From Spirochaetaceae bacterium (GTDB lineage Bacteria > Spirochaetota > Spirochaetia > DSM-27196 > PWMO01): a DNA stretch of 5,228 bases. A program made the position numbers and the translations under genes. The notes under the pieces are model-generated. The model did not search any database and was not told where the DNA came from. It saw nothing but the letters and a program-made list of their open reading frames with translations. This document shows positions 1 to 5,228 of this stretch, one piece after another. Every line of letters begins with the position of its first letter. Positions within the stretch are counted from its first letter, which is position 1. Location of the stretch: contig PWMO01000158.1 of NCBI GenBank assembly GCA_003558175.1, positions 1 to 5,228 on the forward strand, given 5' to 3'.

Positions 1-1
1 C

Positions 2-97
2 CTCGATACCGCCATGCAGCGTGCGATGAGCTGCAGGGACGCGCTGGGTGCCGTCTTCGACATCGAAAACTCCATCGCGCGCCGCACCCGGCATTGA
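2..97 (+). CDS. C-terminal end of an unidentified upstream protein (partial)
   Basis: The reading frame is open from the left edge to a TGA at 95-97 and gives 31 residues ending ...GAVFDIENSIARRTRH. Twenty-six of the 31 codons end in G or C, the strong third-position bias expected of real genes in a GC-rich genome; the overlapping frame beginning at base 1 shows no such bias and has no nearby stop. The tail looks helical and ends in a basic stretch (residues RRTRH). I do not recognise the family from so short a piece and assign no function. It lies on the same strand as pgeF and ends 112 bases before the earliest pgeF start, with an apparent promoter in between, so it is probably a separate transcription unit. 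No clear terminator hairpin follows it. Confidence 0.5.
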   Translation, partial: LDTAMQRAMSCRDALGAVFDIENSIARRTRH

Positions 98-131
98 CCA
101 CGAGCCCCCGCGATGCAGCGCCGCCACCCAG

Positions 132-168
132 GCGCCACGCCCGCGCCGCCCTTGCGCCACGCCCGCGC
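132..168. repeat. 15-bp direct repeat, two copies at 22-bp period
   Basis: GCGCCACGCCCGCGC occurs identically at 132-146 and 154-168, separated by 7 bp, so the copies start 22 bp apart, close to two turns of DNA. The second copy ends 3 bp before the TTGACC box at 172. No third copy precedes them. The position suggests either paired regulator sites upstream of the pgeF promoter or a simple tandem duplication in GC-rich spacer; the sequence alone does not decide. Confidence 0.75.
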
Positions 169-171
169 GAG

Positions 172-200
172 TTGACCGGCCGACTGCCTTTCTGTAAGAT
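172..200 (+). promoter_or_regulatory. Sigma70-type promoter for pgeF (and probably argS)
   Basis: TTGACC at 172-177 matches five of six positions of the -35 consensus, and TAAGAT at 195-200 matches four of six positions of the -10 consensus, with the optimal 17-bp spacer between them. Transcription would begin at about 206-208. That is only 2-4 bases before the GTG at 210, so either the message is leaderless or the true start is the in-frame GTG at 252. The TAA inside the -10 box (195-197) is also the in-frame stop that limits how far upstream pgeF can extend. Confidence 0.6.
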
Positions 201-209
201 CACCACCAC

Positions 210-953
210 GTGATACTCCAACAGCGGCTTGGCACGGGAAACAGGCAGTCCGTGTCAGTTCCCGGACCAATCAACGCCCGGCTGAGCTTGCGCGCCGCCG
301 GCGACATGGGCCCGTCAAGCGGGCCCAATCCGCTACGCGACCGTTGGCTGCTGCAACACGGATATGCTCCCGAATCGACGGCGCTGCGCCGTCAGACACA
401 TTCGCGGCAGGTCGTGGTTGTCGAGCGCGAGTCGGCAGCAGCGTGTCACATCGAGGCCGACGGCATGCTGAGTGCCGATCGCGATCTGTCGCTTGCGGTA
501 ACGGTTGCCGACTGCATGCCGATCTTCCTGTTCGATCGCGCTACGGGGGCTTTCGGGCTCCTGCATTCCGGCTGGAAGGGGACAGGCGTTGCCGCCATCG
601 CGCTCGAACTGATGCGGCGTCACTGGGGTATCGAGGCGGCCGACCTTGATGTGGTGCTCGGTCCGTGCATCGGCGCCTGCTGTTACCGGGTGGACGAGAC
701 GCGAGCGAGAGCGTATGCAGCAGAGTGGGGTGGTGCAGCGGTGCGAACCGGGCCCGAAGCGGCGTACTATCTCGACCTGCGGGCGGCCAATATCGCGCTG
801 CTGCAAGAACGGGGCGTAGCACGGATTACGGTGGTCAGCGACTGCACCGTCTGCAACGAAAGACTTGGTTCTTTCCGCCGCGAGGGAGCGGAGCGGTTCA
901 CCCGCATGCTCGCGGTCATGACCGGCGCGACGGGGCAAGAACAGGAACTGTAA
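210..953 (+). CDS. pgeF: PgeF/YfiH-family multicopper-type laccase-domain protein (purine nucleoside phosphorylase / peptidoglycan editing factor)
   Basis: This is a single-domain protein of the YfiH/YlmD/PgeF family. Characterised members are cytosolic metal enzymes that phosphorolyse or deaminate purine nucleosides and, in E. coli, correct misincorporated amino acids in peptidoglycan precursors. Family landmarks occur in order: RQTHSR with H64, ADG at 83-85, TVADCMP with C102, LLHSGWKG with H119, and LGPCIGACCYRV around 150-161. H64, C102 and H119 match the spacing of the metal-binding His-Cys-His triad. The C-terminal DCTVCNERLGSFRREG block (210-225) is also typical. The length of 247 residues is normal. 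The start is uncertain: GTG at 210 is the longest possibility but has no clear Shine-Dalgarno sequence and nearly coincides with the predicted transcription start. GTG at 252 (residue 15), just before the conserved LSLRAAGDM, is at least as likely. ATG at 306 lies inside that conserved segment and is too late. argS follows after 53 bp. Confidence 0.9.
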   Translation: MILQQRLGTGNRQSVSVPGPINARLSLRAAGDMGPSSGPNPLRDRWLLQHGYAPESTALRRQTHSRQVVVVERESAAACHIEADGMLSADRDLSLAVTVADCMPIFLFDRATGAFGLLHSGWKGTGVAAIALELMRRHWGIEAADLDVVLGPCIGACCYRVDETRARAYAAEWGGAAVRTGPEAAYYLDLRAANIALLQERGVARITVVSDCTVCNERLGSFRREGAERFTRMLAVMTGATGQEQEL

Positions 954-994
954 CTGTAACTCAGGGCAGTAGCTCAGGGTAGGAACGGGAACGG
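946..994. repeat. Cluster of tandem micro-duplications at the pgeF-argS junction
   Basis: Three short duplications lie end to end: AACTGT 2.5 times at 946-960, covering the pgeF stop codon; CTCAGGG at 960-966 and 973-979, in a 13-bp imperfect repeat; and GAACGG twice in tandem at 983-994. The last runs into GGGGGAGA (993-1000), the argS Shine-Dalgarno sequence. The pattern looks like replication slippage and not a conserved regulatory element. Confidence 0.7.
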
Positions 995-1006
995 GGGAGA
1001 GCAACG

Positions 1007-2770
1007 ATGAGCGACTATCGGGATGAGCTGAGGCAGAAGATCGCAGCGGCGCTGCGGACACTTGCCGCCGAACTCGGCGCGAGCGAGGAAGAGATCACGC
1101 CGGATTCGGTGCAGCTGGAGGTGCCGCCGCGCCCCGAGATGGGCGACATCGCCGCCCCAATGTTTCCCTTCGCCCGACTGCTCAAGACTGCGCCGCCGCG
1201 AATAGCGTCTCGCGTGACTGAACTGCTCAACGCCGCCGAGGGACCAACCTGCGAGCAGGCCGGGCCGTACCTGAACATCCGCCTCGACCGCCCGTCGCAT
1301 ATTGCCGGCGTGATTGGAAGGGTGTTAGAGGACGGCGACGCGTACGGCCGCACCAAAGATCTGGCGGGAACCAGGGTTATGGTCGAGTTCTCCTGTCCCA
1401 ACACCAACAAACCGCTGCACCTGGGCCATCTGCGCAACGACATCCTGGGCGAGAGCGTCGCGCGCATCCTGGCGGCAAACGGTGCCGAGGTGCGCAAAGT
1501 CAACCTGATCAATGACCGCGGGATACACATCTGCAAATCGATGCTGGCGTACCGCACGTTTGGCGACGGCGCGACTCCGGAGTCCGAAGGCGTGAAGTCG
1601 GACCACTTTGTCGGCCGCTACTACGTGCGTTTCAATGACTGGGCCAAAGAAGACAGCAACGCAGAAGCGGAAGCGCGCGACATGCTGCAGCGCTGGGAGA
1701 AGGGCGAACCGGAGGTCCTGGAGCTGTGGCAGCTGATGAACCGTTGGGCGATCGAGGGCATCTGGAAGACCTACGACCGCACCGGAATTTCTTTTGACGA
1801 GGTCTACTATGAGAGCCGCACCTATCTGTCCGGTCGTGACGAGGTGTTGCGCGGGCTGGAGCAGGGGGTCTTCTACCGTGAAGAGGACGATTCGGTCTGG
1901 GTTGACCTGGAAGAGATCAATCTGGACAAGAAAGTGCTGCTGCGCGGCGACGGGACCTCGCTCTACCTGACTCAGGATATCGGCACGGCCATCGCCCGGC
2001 ACCAGGACTGGCCGTTTGACCGTCTGATTTACGTGGTTGCGTCCGAACAGCGCTACCACTTCATGGTGCTTTTTCACGTGCTGAAGAAGCTGGGCATGGA
2101 ATGGGCCGAGAACCTCTACCATCTCGCGTACGGCATGGTCAATCTGCCGGAGGGCAAGATGAAGTCACGCGAGGGTACGGTGGTTGATGCCGATGACCTG
2201 ATTGCCGGGCTTGAAGACATGGCTGTGCAGGAGATCAAAGACAAGGGACGCGAAAGCGAAGTAGGGAACGTACCGGCCACCGCGGCGGATGTCGCGCTCG
2301 GTGCGCTGCATTACTACTTGCTGCAGGTCTCTCCCAATAAGGACATGGTGTTTGACCCGCGCGAATCGATTTCATTCAACGGAAACACCGGACCCTACCT
2401 GCAGTACACCGGGGCACGGATCGCCAGTATGCTGCGCAAGGCGGCAGCCGACCCCGACAACGCGGCGCTTCAGTCTACGGAGTTCGATCCGGCGCTGCTG
2501 ACCGGCACCGAGGAGTGGGAACTTGCCAGACGGCTTGGAGACTTTCCGGATGCTGTCGCGCAGGCCGGGCGTTTGTACAGCCCGGCAATTCTGGCGGGAT
2601 ATCTCTACGACGTGGCCAAGACGTTCTCGCGCTACTATCACGACCATCCCATAGCCGTCGAGAAGGACCTGCCGACTCGCGCGGCGCGTCTGGCGCTGGC
2701 GAGAGCGGTGTCGCAGGTCATGCGCAACGGTTGCGCTCTCATCGGCGTGCCGTTTCTTGAGGTCATGTAG
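1007..2770 (+). CDS. argS: Arginyl-tRNA synthetase (class Ia)
   Basis: ArgRS attaches arginine to tRNA-Arg in the cytosol using ATP. The 587-residue protein is full length for the family. Residues 1 to about 100 form the N-terminal tRNA-recognition (Add1) domain, including RPEMGDIAAPMFPFARLL. The class I catalytic core follows, with the HIGH signature as HLGH at 138-141 in PNTNKPLHLGHLRND. The KMSKS loop is KMKSREG, starting at K384. Residues from about 459 (GNTGPYLQYTGARI) to the end form the helical DALR anticodon-binding domain, which closes with a short FLEVM tail. As in many ArgRSs, the second KMSKS lysine is not in its usual place, and K135 just before HLGH is the lysine thought to compensate in such enzymes. 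The ATG at 1007 has a strong GGGGGAGA Shine-Dalgarno sequence at 993-1000. It probably shares a transcript with pgeF. No T-rich hairpin terminator follows. Confidence 0.98.
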   Translation: MSDYRDELRQKIAAALRTLAAELGASEEEITPDSVQLEVPPRPEMGDIAAPMFPFARLLKTAPPRIASRVTELLNAAEGPTCEQAGPYLNIRLDRPSHIAGVIGRVLEDGDAYGRTKDLAGTRVMVEFSCPNTNKPLHLGHLRNDILGESVARILAANGAEVRKVNLINDRGIHICKSMLAYRTFGDGATPESEGVKSDHFVGRYYVRFNDWAKEDSNAEAEARDMLQRWEKGEPEVLELWQLMNRWAIEGIWKTYDRTGISFDEVYYESRTYLSGRDEVLRGLEQGVFYREEDDSVWVDLEEINLDKKVLLRGDGTSLYLTQDIGTAIARHQDWPFDRLIYVVASEQRYHFMVLFHVLKKLGMEWAENLYHLAYGMVNLPEGKMKSREGTVVDADDLIAGLEDMAVQEIKDKGRESEVGNVPATAADVALGALHYYLLQVSPNKDMVFDPRESISFNGNTGPYLQYTGARIASMLRKAAADPDNAALQSTEFDPALLTGTEEWELARRLGDFPDAVAQAGRLYSPAILAGYLYDVAKTFSRYYHDHPIAVEKDLPTRAARLALARAVSQVMRNGCALIGVPFLEVM

Positions 2771-2810
2771 CCTCGCAACGGCACAACGCACAGCAGCACC
2801 CAGGCAATCC

Positions 2811-2854
2811 AACAAAAATGTAGCCCTTGCGCGCAGATTCCATACATTTTTGTA
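2811..2854. promoter_or_regulatory. Paired ACA-N4-TGT dyads forming an 11-bp inverted repeat upstream of gltB
   Basis: ACAAAAATGTA (2812-2822) and TACATTTTTGT (2843-2853) are perfect reverse complements separated by 20 bases. Each arm is itself a small dyad: ACA-AAAA-TGT at 2812-2821, and TACA-TTTT-TGTA at 2843-2854. The dyad centres are 32 bp apart, about three helical turns, so two bound dimers would face the same side of the DNA. They lie roughly 150 and 182 bp upstream of the start predicted from the sigma54 promoter, a usual distance for enhancer sites of a sigma54 activator. They do not resemble the NtrC consensus (TGCAC-N5-GTGCA type), so the regulator is unknown. A terminator is less likely because the stem is AT-rich and no T-tract follows it. 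Confidence 0.55.
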
Positions 2855-2904
2855 GCATGCGCCGCCGCCGTCCTCGTGGTGCCCTCTCGTCTACCGCAGG
2901 TGAA

Positions 2905-2929
2905 GGCCGCTAACTGTCCGTAAGCGGCC
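2905..2929. repeat. GC-rich inverted repeat in the argS-gltB gap
   Basis: GGCCGCT (2905-2911) and AGCGGCC (2923-2929) form a perfect 7-bp stem around an 11-base loop, inside which two further pairs are possible after one mismatch. AAATTACC follows, so there is no U-tract and it is not a standard intrinsic terminator. It could be a weak transcript end for argS, or an operator between the upstream dyads and the gltB promoter. Its role is unknown. Confidence 0.45.
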
Positions 2930-2972
2930 AAATTACCGGAAACCCGGAACAGTGTCACACACAGGCGTATTG

Positions 2973-2988
2973 TGGCACGTATTTTGCT
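2973..2988 (+). promoter_or_regulatory. Sigma54 (RpoN) -24/-12 promoter for gltB
   Basis: TGGCAC (2973-2978), five bases, then TTGCT (2984-2988) matches the sigma54 consensus TGGCAC-N5-TTGCW at every defined position. The invariant GG (2974-2975) and GC (2986-2987) are separated by exactly 10 bases, as required. The C of the -12 element predicts transcription from about 2999, giving a leader of about 61 bases before the gltB ATG. Promoters of this kind are silent until an AAA+ activator bound upstream hydrolyses ATP, so gltB is probably switched on by a specific signal, plausibly nitrogen status. A sigma70-like reading of the same bases (TTGTGG, 16 bp, TATTAC at 2992) is clearly weaker. Confidence 0.75.
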
Positions 2989-3059
2989 GCTTATTACAGG
3001 CCCAGTCCTGAAACCGATCGGCAATGGATGCGACCGGTTGCGGGCTGGAGGGAGGCAAC

Positions 3060-5228
3060 ATGGCGCTACAGACTCGACCAAAGCAACAGGGGCTTTACGA
3101 CCCGCAGTATGAACACGACGCCTGTGGCGTTGGGTTCGTCGCGCATATCAAGGGAGAGAAGAGTCACCGGATTCTGCAGAATGCACGCGAGATTCTGGTC
3201 AATATGACGCACCGCGGCGCGGTTGGATCGGATGAAAACAGCGGCGACGGAGCCGGTATTCTCACCGCACTGCCGCACGCCTTTCTGGAGAAGGTGCTCG
3301 CGCGTGATCTGGGGGCAAAACTGCCGCCGCGCGGCACGTTTTCGGCCGGGCTGGTCTTTCTGCCGCAGGATGACGCAGAACGCGCTGCATGCATGCGGCA
3401 GTTTGAAGGCATTGTGCAGCGCGAAGCGCTGACCGTTCTCGGCTGGCGCGATCTTCCGCGCGACAACTCAATGATCGGGCCAACCGCCCGTGCCGGCGAA
3501 CCGGTGATCAAGCAGGTCTTTGTCGCCGGGTCGGAGACTATTGAAGAGACCGTGTTCGAGCGCAAGCTCTACGTCGTGCGTAAATCGGCGGCGCGAGAAA
3601 TCCGCGGCCAGGAAAACGACAGCAAGGAGTTCTTCTATATCTGCAGCCTGTCGACGCGCGTCATCGTGTACAAGGGAATGCTCATGCCCGAGCAGCTCTT
3701 CGCCTATTATCCCGACTTGCGCGACCCGGACTACGTTTCGCACCTGGCGATGGTGCACTCTCGTTTCTCCACCAACACGTTTCCCAGCTGGGACCGCGCG
3801 CAGCCGCTGCGCTTCATGTCGCATAACGGCGAGATCAACACCCTGCAAGGCAATATCAACAAGATGCGCGCCAGGGAAGGCACGCTCTCCAGCGAGCTGT
3901 TCGGCAGCGACATCAGCAAGCTCTTCCCGGTAGTGGAGCCGGATACCTCGGACTCTGGAACGTTTGACAACGTGCTCGAGCTACTTCTCATGTCGGGACG
4001 GGAACTGCCGGAAGCGGTGATGATGATGGTGCCCGAAGCGTGGCAGAAGCACCGCAGCATGCCGAAGGAGGGCAAGGCGGTCTACGAGTTCATGAGCGCG
4101 ATGATGGAACCGTGGGACGGCCCGGCTTCTATCTCCTTTACCGACGGACGGGTGATTGGAGCACTCCTGGATCGCAACGGCCTGCGGCCCAGCCGTTACT
4201 ACGTGACGCACGACGACATGGTCATCATGGCCAGCGAAGTTGGAGTGTTGGACATCCCGGCTGAGAACATCCGCGCCAAAGGTCGGCTGCGACCCGGAAG
4301 AATGTTTCTGGTTGACTTCGAGAAAGGTCGGATTGTAGGAGACGAAAAACTCAAGAACGGGATTGCCGCGCGCCGGCCGTATCGCAAGTGGCTGCAGCAG
4401 GAGAAGATCACCCTCGGTGACCTGCCGCAATCTGGGGACGTACCCGGCCTTGAAGGGACAACGGTGCGGGAGCGATTGCGCATGTTCGGCTACACCGTTG
4501 AGCACCTCAACATGATTCTCAAGCCGATGGCGGAGACCGGAAAGGAGCCGCTGGGATCGATGGGAAACGACACGCCGCTCGCGGTGCTGTCGCAGAAACC
4601 GCGCCTGCTCTACGATTACTTCAAGCAGCTCTTTGCCCAGGTTACCAATCCGCCGATTGACTCAATCCGTGAAGACATCATCATGGACCTGTCGGCATTC
4701 ATCGGGCCCGAGCAGAATCTGCTGCAGACAACGGCGCGTCACTGCCGCCGGCTGCAGTTGCCACGGCCGGTTATCACCAACGGTGAACTGTTGAAGCTGC
4801 AACGGATGGATTTCCGCGGCTGGAAGGCACGGGTTATCGATATCACCTATCCGGCCGCCGACCACGAGACCGGACTGCGTCAAACGCTCGACCGCGTCAG
4901 CCGCCAGTCGGAGCAGGCAATCAGTGATGGGTTCAGCCTGGTTATTCTGTCGGACCGCAACGCGGGGCCCGACCGGGTGGCGGTCGGCGCGCTTGCGGCA
5001 ACCGGGGCGGTTCACCACCACCTGGTACGCTGCGCCAAGCGGACGCAGATCGGCATCGTTGTAGAGTCGGGCGAACCGCGCGAGGTACACCACTTCTGTA
5101 CGCTCGTCGGTTACGGTGCCGACGCGGTCAACCCCTACCTCGCGTACGAGGCGATCTGGAGTCTGCGCGATTCGGGCGACATCGATTCGGGTTTCTCCGA
5201 CGATGAGGTCGTTACCCGCTACCACGAG
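3060..5228 (+). CDS. gltB: Glutamate synthase large (alpha) subunit, N-terminal 723 residues (partial, runs off right edge)
   Basis: Glutamate synthase makes two glutamates from glutamine and 2-oxoglutarate in the cytosol; with glutamine synthetase it is the main route of ammonia assimilation. The frame is open from ATG 3060 to the window end. C22 in HDACGVGF is the N-terminal nucleophile of the class II glutaminase domain, implying removal of a 21-residue propeptide. THRGAVGSDENSGDGAGI (from T50), HSRFSTNTFPSWDRAQP (from H233), HNGEINT (255-261, with the Asn-Gly oxyanion pair) and DRNGLRPSRY (from D371) complete that domain. The central domain follows, with GSMGNDTPLAVLSQKPRLLYDYFKQLFAQVTNPPID at about 499-534. 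The FMN/2-oxoglutarate site, the 3Fe-4S cysteines and the GXGXG domain lie beyond the window, since the family is about 1,500 residues long. GGAGGGAGG at 3047-3055 is a strong Shine-Dalgarno sequence and fixes the start. Whether the electron donor is NADPH (through GltD) or ferredoxin cannot be told from this part. Confidence 0.97.
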   Translation, partial: MALQTRPKQQGLYDPQYEHDACGVGFVAHIKGEKSHRILQNAREILVNMTHRGAVGSDENSGDGAGILTALPHAFLEKVLARDLGAKLPPRGTFSAGLVFLPQDDAERAACMRQFEGIVQREALTVLGWRDLPRDNSMIGPTARAGEPVIKQVFVAGSETIEETVFERKLYVVRKSAAREIRGQENDSKEFFYICSLSTRVIVYKGMLMPEQLFAYYPDLRDPDYVSHLAMVHSRFSTNTFPSWDRAQPLRFMSHNGEINTLQGNINKMRAREGTLSSELFGSDISKLFPVVEPDTSDSGTFDNVLELLLMSGRELPEAVMMMVPEAWQKHRSMPKEGKAVYEFMSAMMEPWDGPASISFTDGRVIGALLDRNGLRPSRYYVTHDDMVIMASEVGVLDIPAENIRAKGRLRPGRMFLVDFEKGRIVGDEKLKNGIAARRPYRKWLQQEKITLGDLPQSGDVPGLEGTTVRERLRMFGYTVEHLNMILKPMAETGKEPLGSMGNDTPLAVLSQKPRLLYDYFKQLFAQVTNPPIDSIREDIIMDLSAFIGPEQNLLQTTARHCRRLQLPRPVITNGELLKLQRMDFRGWKARVIDITYPAADHETGLRQTLDRVSRQSEQAISDGFSLVILSDRNAGPDRVAVGALAATGAVHHHLVRCAKRTQIGIVVESGEPREVHHFCTLVGYGADAVNPYLAYEAIWSLRDSGDIDSGFSDDEVVTRYHE

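Noticed and set aside
333..1061. 242-codon open frame on the minus strand across pgeF
   Set aside because: It is antisense to the conserved pgeF and crosses into argS; its translation shows no domain or motif.
1325..2122. 265-codon open frame on the minus strand inside argS
   Set aside because: It lies wholly antisense to an unmistakable argS, has no recognisable family features, and is the kind of long shadow frame produced by GC-rich codon bias.
2811..2854. Intrinsic terminator for argS
   Set aside because: The stem is almost all A-T, the loop is 20 bases, and GC-rich sequence follows it with no T-tract. A paired binding site fits better.
2970..2997. Sigma70 promoter TTGTGG-N16-TATTAC before gltB
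   Set aside because: Both hexamers are weak matches and overlap a far better sigma54 promoter on the same bases.
3012..3039. Leader hairpin or riboswitch in the gltB 5' untranslated region
   Set aside because: There are only a 5-bp AACCG/CGGTT pairing and two short palindromes (CCGATCGG, ACCGGT). The leader is about 61 bases and shows no glutamine or other riboswitch core I recognise.
4019..4031. GAT repeat (GTGATGATGATGG) in gltB
   Set aside because: It encodes an ordinary Val-Met-Met-Met stretch in a conserved region and is too short to be a meaningful repeat.
3981..4505. Minus-strand open frame within gltB
   Set aside because: It is fully antisense to conserved GltB sequence, and its His-rich segment is just the complement of the GTGATGATGATGGTG codons.

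Overview
The window is a GC-rich bacterial chromosomal segment of ordinary housekeeping genes, all on the + strand. It holds the last 31 codons of an unidentified gene, a PgeF/YfiH-type laccase-domain protein, a complete arginyl-tRNA synthetase (argS), and the first 723 codons of the large subunit of glutamate synthase (gltB), which runs off the right edge. The ArgRS has a catalytic block (VEF-CPNTNKPLHLGHLRND) of a form I associate with Bacteroidetes and Spirochaetes, and the PgeF N-terminus carries LSLRAAGDM. With the high GC content this suggests a GC-rich free-living spirochaete. That is an inference from memory and only moderately secure.

Layout. Bases 2-97 are the 3' end of an upstream gene. 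Bases 98-209 are a short gap with a 15-bp direct repeat at 22-bp period, followed by a good sigma70-type promoter (TTGACC, 17-bp spacer, TAAGAT). pgeF (210 or 252 to 953) and argS (1007-2770) are separated by 53 bp made largely of tandem micro-duplications, and they probably share a transcript. Bases 2771-3059 are the only sizeable non-coding stretch. It has no convincing gene but is rich in regulatory structure: a pair of ACA-N4-TGT dyads 32 bp apart that together form an 11-bp inverted repeat, a GC-rich 7-bp inverted repeat, and a very good match to a sigma54 (-24/-12) promoter 61 bp upstream of the gltB ATG. gltB starts at 3060 behind a strong Shine-Dalgarno sequence.

How the parts fit. 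PgeF (purine nucleoside salvage/cell-wall proofreading family) and ArgRS (translation) look like a constitutive pair. gltB, the entry point of ammonia-derived nitrogen into glutamate, appears to be a separate transcription unit under an enhancer-dependent promoter. I see no mobile element, CRISPR array, RNA gene or undescribed multi-gene system. The most interesting signal is the control region of gltB.
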